Of a DNA stretch of 64,000 nt, positions 58,971 to 64,000 are shown one piece after another. The notes beneath the pieces were generated by a model, which saw only the letters and a program-made list of their open reading frames with translations, was not told the DNA's origin and made no database searches. Numbering within the stretch: the stretch's first letter is position 1; the number at the start of each line of letters is the position of its first letter. Made by a program: the position numbers and the translations under genes. Origin of the DNA: Chaenocephalus aceratus (Eukaryota; Chordata; Actinopteri; Perciformes; Channichthyidae); the NCBI GenBank assembly GCA_023974075.1, contig JAMFTG010000153.1:62001-126000 (forward strand), read 5' to 3'.

Positions 58971-59653
58971 ACACCGCAGTGCTTTCCCACAAAGGTTCAT
59001 CAGAACGTAGTTCATGAGAACTCTTTACAGATCACTTAGTACCCCAAGGCACTAAGTACAGATCGTGTTCACACCGGAATAAGTCCCTGGGGGAGGATTA
59101 GGCAAATCAAGCCGCTGACGTCACTTCTTCTTCTTCTGCTTTGGGTTTACTGGCAGGCCGCAAACCACTTCACGGCATATACTGCCGCTCAAAGTCCCCG
59201 GCCGGAAGTCCCCGGAGTTGGGGAAGGCTTCAGTAGAAGCTGCTGGGAGTCCCAGCAGCTTCTACTGAAGCCTTCAGAGTAAATCGCCAGAATGCCGACA
59301 CCTCCTCATCTCCACCGCTCCCATGTTTTCTTTTGTGTTGCCATAAGTTAGTCTCTCTGCGTTTGTGCGCTGGGCTAATGCTAATGCTAATAATGCTAGT
59401 GCGAGGATAATAAAATGGCGGCTTCACAAAACCTCTTAGGAGTTTTACAGGGCATGGTTTGCAATCCGCCCAGCCAATCAGAAATAGGAACCTTTTTCTC
59501 CCACGAAAGTACCTGCTCTCTAGCAGGGACTGAAAAGGGGGTAAAAAGGTTCTCATGAACTCATTTTAGTTCCGGCTCTTTTTGGTGTGAACGCAACATT
59601 TCGGAACTATATCGGAACTAATGTGGGAAAAGTACTGCAGTGTGAACGCGCCT
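58971..59653. mobile_element. TTTCACACC-type MITE, copy C
   Basis: Orthologous to the elements at 852 and 48264. It keeps the palindromic cagcagcttctactgaagcc stretch and both inverted ends. The cttagttcatgag palindrome of copies A and B is disrupted here (59000-59045). Confidence 0.8.
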
Positions 59654-62600
59654 TATGGGCTGTACCCAACATTTTGAATCTACATCCATTATGTTGACAT
59701 TTCTAATGTAAATCAAAATGAATGCTGCACAATTATTTCTAATAGTTTTTAAAAAATGGTTTTAATTATATTTGGATTTTCTTGGTAATGAATGACTTTT
59801 GATGGTCAAAATGGTTACTGGTACTTATGACCCTTTTTGAGTCAAGGATTTCTCAAAAACGTAACTTTTAAAATAAATATTCACTTTAGACAATAAAATG
59901 TAAAGAATAGAAGGAAATTGGAAAATTTGAGATTTAGAAACAAATTATTTCTGAAATTTTTGCATGAAAAGTTTCTTAAAATGATAAATGTATCATCAGA
60001 AAATATTACTAGCCATTGATGACGAAAAAGGACTTTATGTCCCTCTTTGAGTTAAAGATCTCTTAACTTTTAACATAAATATTCCCTTTAGTATGATTCA
60101 AAAAGCAAAGGATAGTAGGAAATTACCATATTTGAGACTAAAACAGCATTATTCCTGAAATGTTTGCATGAAAAGTTTCTTAAAATGATACATTTATTAT
60201 CAGAAAATTATTACTAGCCATTGATGCTATAAATCTTGATACAAAAAGGGACATTATGTCCCTCTTTGAGTTAAAGATCTCTCAGCTTTTCTTTTCTGAC
60301 TTTGTACTAAGCTCAATTTCCTATCAATCTGACCTAAAAGAGCCGATAAGTAAAAAAATAAGTTTATTTTGACAACATTCTTATACCCATCAACATGTAG
60401 CCCATGTTTATTTTTACTCTAACACTAGTAAGGTTTCTTAAATTATATTTTTTTGCAGCCTGATTAAGTGTCTGTTACCCAGCTAATTCAGCTATGTTTA
60501 AATCATGTCTCTATTTGTATTATCAGTCTGAAAGCTTTTAATCCAACATTTAACCATTTTATTTGACATTAAATTCCCTCTATTTCAATGAGAAAGTTGC
60601 TCATTTGACAGAAAAACAAAATGGGCTCAAAACTCAGACTTAGTAACATTATTTATTAGTTTGTTTTCTAATAAATACTCAGTTTCAATACGTATTTGTA
60701 TTGGTTCAGTTAAGCTCTTTCTTTGCCAAATGGAATTCCTTTAAAAAAAGTTTGATTGTCTAAACTTTGATTTAAATCTTCCCCGGTTTATTTTGTGGTT
60801 TCTCGGGTTCTGCTTTCGTCTCGTTTACGTGTGAACGTGGTGACATTTTCTGTCGGCTGCTGTCTTTCGGATACAATGGTTTTATAAACTGGTGTCGTTG
60901 TATACATAGGTGTACGTTTTTTAAATGAAATGATTGCTCCTCTTAAATTTGTTTTTTAAGTAAAATCAGATGTCAAACACTGACAGTCTCCTGTTTTCAA
61001 TTGTTGTTCTGCGCAGTACCACGTTCAGCCTGTTGGTGTCAGTAAAGAGTCAGAGGAGACTATGAAAAACATACAAACAGTACGTTCATAAACACTCTAA
61101 TTTCTCTTTAGTTATTATTTGAGATGACTTTAAACATGCATTAGAATTGGACCTCAGGAATTAATAATAATTTATTATTATTTTAATGTTTCATTTTGTT
61201 TATTATTTAAACTATTTTCATTTAAAATGTAAAATATATATTATTTGAAGAAATGGTTCTATATATTTATGAAAAACAAAAAGCAAAAACGCCTCGCAGA
61301 CGCTATTCCGTTTACTTTTTTAATAAATAAAAACAAAGAGTCCGAAGATACACGGATGAATCTCCCTCCATCATGTTGATTTGAATCTGAGTTCTGAACA
61401 TGAGCCCGCCTCGCTCGACCTTCTGAGCCAATCACAGCGCGATAATGCTTCCGTTTCAACTATACTCCTTCCGTTTCCACTATACTTTCTCTCACACATA
61501 CATTCTTCTCTTAAATACATATATTGTCTTCAGACATGCATATAATATTTATAATATTAAATGTAAACATTGAATGAATGTACATAAGAGCAAAATGTAT
61601 AAATATGAGCGTTAAAATATATGAATATGAGAGCTAAATGTATATATGTGTGAGTGAAAAATGTATAAATATGTGAGTGGCAATGAATGAATATGTGCGT
61701 TGAAATATATGTGTATGAGAATGAAAATGTATGAACGTATGTAAAAGGAGAATGTATGTGTGTGAGAGGACCAGTATGAATTACGGCCCCTCATATGAAA
61801 CACTACTTCCAGTATAATTCAATGAACACACATTGAAATATAACATGGCTTTTGACCTCATTCACACAGTACAACTGAGGTATTCTTAGACAGATATCTG
61901 TGTGTTGGGACGTACTATGAGATTGCACATTTGTTCACTGCCTCATCGCATATTTGAGTTTACTCAGTGCAGACAGGTTGTATTGAATCTTTCAGACACT
62001 GCCTTTATTTTAACCTCTTATTCCTTGAGCCAACTCCTTATTAGAGAACGTGCTATTCAAGCATTGTGTCGCTAACAGCTGAATGTTTGTCACCATTGAG
62101 GCGAGACACTGTTGTTGTAAAACATAGTTTTTTTTCTTTGGTTGTCAGTTTTGAAAGTTTCGGCTATTTTGATTCCTACCTCAAAATTAGTTTCACTCCC
62201 ATCTGTACTCTGAGTGGTTTGTTCATACATCATCAATAGCCAGATGTATAGATTGATTATTCATGATTGCGTTAAGGATTATAACATCTGTTTCCCTGAA
62301 AAACATGTGGAGAATAGATTTCTCTCAAAGGCTGCTGACAGTTTTTGTGGATTTATGTAGTGGTACAAACCCATATCAAAACTCCCCTCTGTAAAAACCT
62401 TTGACTCTAATAAGTCGACAATAAAACAAGAATGTGATCCTGGTTTTAACCAGTGTACACATTTCTGTGCTGTTTCTGTATGCGTTAGTAGATTTAAAGA
62501 TAACATTTCAGAAAACGTGTACTGTAATAAAAACAAAGTCATGATGTGAGTTAAACATTTTTAATTGTAATATTATTCACCATCCATCTCTTTAAAGATA

Positions 62601-63924
62601 ATGACATTTGAAATGATAAGCTCCATCTTATAAACAGGGCATTAATAAAATAGACTTTACAAGCATATTTCATGCAATTTTGATATTTAAAAAACCTTTA
62701 TTTATCTCCCAGTCAGACGGGACGTTTGCAGTCAGTTAGTCTCACCTGTACAGGCAGTGCTGGAGTGTGTTCAAGGTGAAGAATGAGATAATAATCATTA
62801 GAAGCAGTCCAACCAGTCAGACTGCTCTCACTGACACAGGCTGCAGCCATCAGACACTTAGATTAGCATGTATACTAGGAAGGAATAGGGGGAAAATAGT
62901 GAGTGACAAAATACACCTTTAAGTGTACTTAATATATCTCTGTACGAAAACTGAAATGTAAAAACAATTTGGCAACTTGTTTTGGTCCCAGCCAAGAAAT
63001 AGCCCGACCCATAATCCCCTGTTAAACGTGTTATTGATGTTTTTACTCCTCTGATTTGGTATGGATTAAACAAACTGGATTCAGAGCTGCTGATAGGTGG
63101 ATTTTGTTACCTTTGGACAGGCTGGCTTTGTCTTCCCCTGTTTCCAGTCTTTATGCTAAGCTAAGCTAACCAGTTGATGGCCTTATTTCTAGCAGACATA
63201 TACAGCAATCTTAATATCTAGGATCAGCTGATCCAAGAGGGTTTTAAATAGTTCATAAAGCTTCAGAAGAACCAAATATATCAGACAAATGTAATTAAGT
63301 AGAAATGGAAATGGTTAAGTACATCTTTTTAATAAAATTTCCCTAAATTGAGAACTAGTGAAAACTGTACTTCAGTTAGTACATTAAAGAAAACACAAAA
63401 AATAACATTCTTTGTTCCTTTTTTTTTAATCCATCGAGGCTTTGTTCAAACTTTACAAGCAGTGTGCAGAGAGGTGGACGAAATACAATCAACACAACAG
63501 ACAGCTGAGATGTGACATTTTAATTTCCCTCGTTTGTTAAACCACTGCAGCCTAATGTTTAATGATCAGGTATTGTTGATGTTCCAATTAACTGTCAATA
63601 TATGTTGTACCAATATACTGTAATTAAGCCATGAATCCTGTATCTACCCTTTTAAAACACACCAGAGAGACCCATACATTTTTCCCTACATTTCAATTAT
63701 AACAAAATATATATGTATATGTACAGTATTTTACTAATGAAAAAGGAGTGCATTACTTCCACTAGTAATGTGTGCAAGTATGAATCACTTTTTGTCTCAT
63801 CAAGGTGAACCATATGTGATCAGATTCTGAAACATTAACAGTGTGTACAATGTACTTCCCCAGTTGAATACATGTATTACATTTAGTGAGAGTGAATCTT
63901 TCTGAAGCAAATCAAATGGTTGTT

Positions 63925-64000
63925 CTACTCGGTGTGATTGACAGGAGAGATGATCAGAGGGGCAGAGTTTTTACCACCATCATTAAGACTGGGACTAAAG
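63925..64000 (-). CDS. TRIM gene C-terminus, copy C (partial, runs off window)
   Basis: The last codons of the SPRY domain and the stop (forward cta at 63925-63927) match copies A and B base for base in long runs. The gene continues past the right edge, so its integrity cannot be judged. Confidence 0.75.
   Translation of the reverse strand, partial: FSPSLNDGGKNSAPLIISPVNHTE

Larger units (their letters stand above)
57791..63924. other. segmental duplication copy C, shared noncoding tract
   Basis: Colinear with A and B from ggttagggttaaatccc onward. Relative to A it carries the solo LTR and lacks about 1.15 kb equivalent to A 1900-3095 (joined at 60290), and has only one of the two gctaacaggtgaaggtacgt blocks of A (6051, 8409) and B. 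No gene is visible between the terminal exon and the TRIM end. Confidence 0.93.

Overview
This window is nuclear DNA from a ray-finned (teleost, probably percomorph) fish. The evidence is one multi-exon gene with vertebrate splice sites, long CA/TG microsatellites, and teleost-type mobile elements: Tc1/mariner, hAT, PIF/Harbinger-like and piggyBac-like elements, L2/CR1-like LINEs, a DIRS-like retrotransposon and a solo LTR. There is no bacterial content and no CRISPR. I cannot name the species.

The main gene, on the + strand from about 18.29 to 47.84 kb, is gramd4 (GRAM domain-containing 4, the death-inducing protein). I placed 19 coding exons by conserved protein sequence and GT/AG boundaries. 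The spliced CDS is 1780 nt, which is 593 codons plus one base. The extra base lies at the exon 12/13 junction and causes a frameshift. Apart from that base the model encodes 592 residues: an acidic N-terminus, a coiled coil, two hydrophobic membrane regions and a C-terminal GRAM domain. The introns are packed with repeat arrays (57, 37, 72 and 17 bp units), TG tracts and transposons, several of them very close to splice sites.

The gene sits between diverged copies of one segmental duplication: copy A (1 to about 14 kb), copy B (46.98-55.68 kb) and copy C (56.58 kb to the right edge). Each carries, in order, a 57-bp minisatellite, the terminal gramd4 exon, a shared noncoding tract, and a convergent minus-strand TRIM/B30.2 gene. 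The window therefore holds three copies of the last gramd4 exon (318-425, 47731-47838, 57913-58020). The TRIM gene is nearly full length but multiply frameshifted in A, cut to its SPRY half and fused to foreign sequence in B, and runs off the window in C. The copies also serve as empty-site controls, dating several insertions after the duplication: a LINE and a 1.2-kb TIR element in A, and a solo LTR in C.

Layout: 1-12.0 kb copy A with its TRIM pseudogene; 12.07-13.59 kb hAT; 14.16-17.49 kb DIRS-like element nested in an older inverted repeat; 17.5-18.28 kb upstream region; 18.29-47.84 kb gramd4; 47.84-55.68 kb rest of copy B; 55.69-57.79 kb junction DNA; 57.79-64.0 kb copy C. No previously undescribed biological system is demonstrated. 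The most useful signals are the triplicated terminal exon, the single-base break in gramd4, a piggyBac-like element 8 bp into intron 3 that has grown a 2-kb array open in all forward frames, and TG tracts serving as 3' splice-site context.
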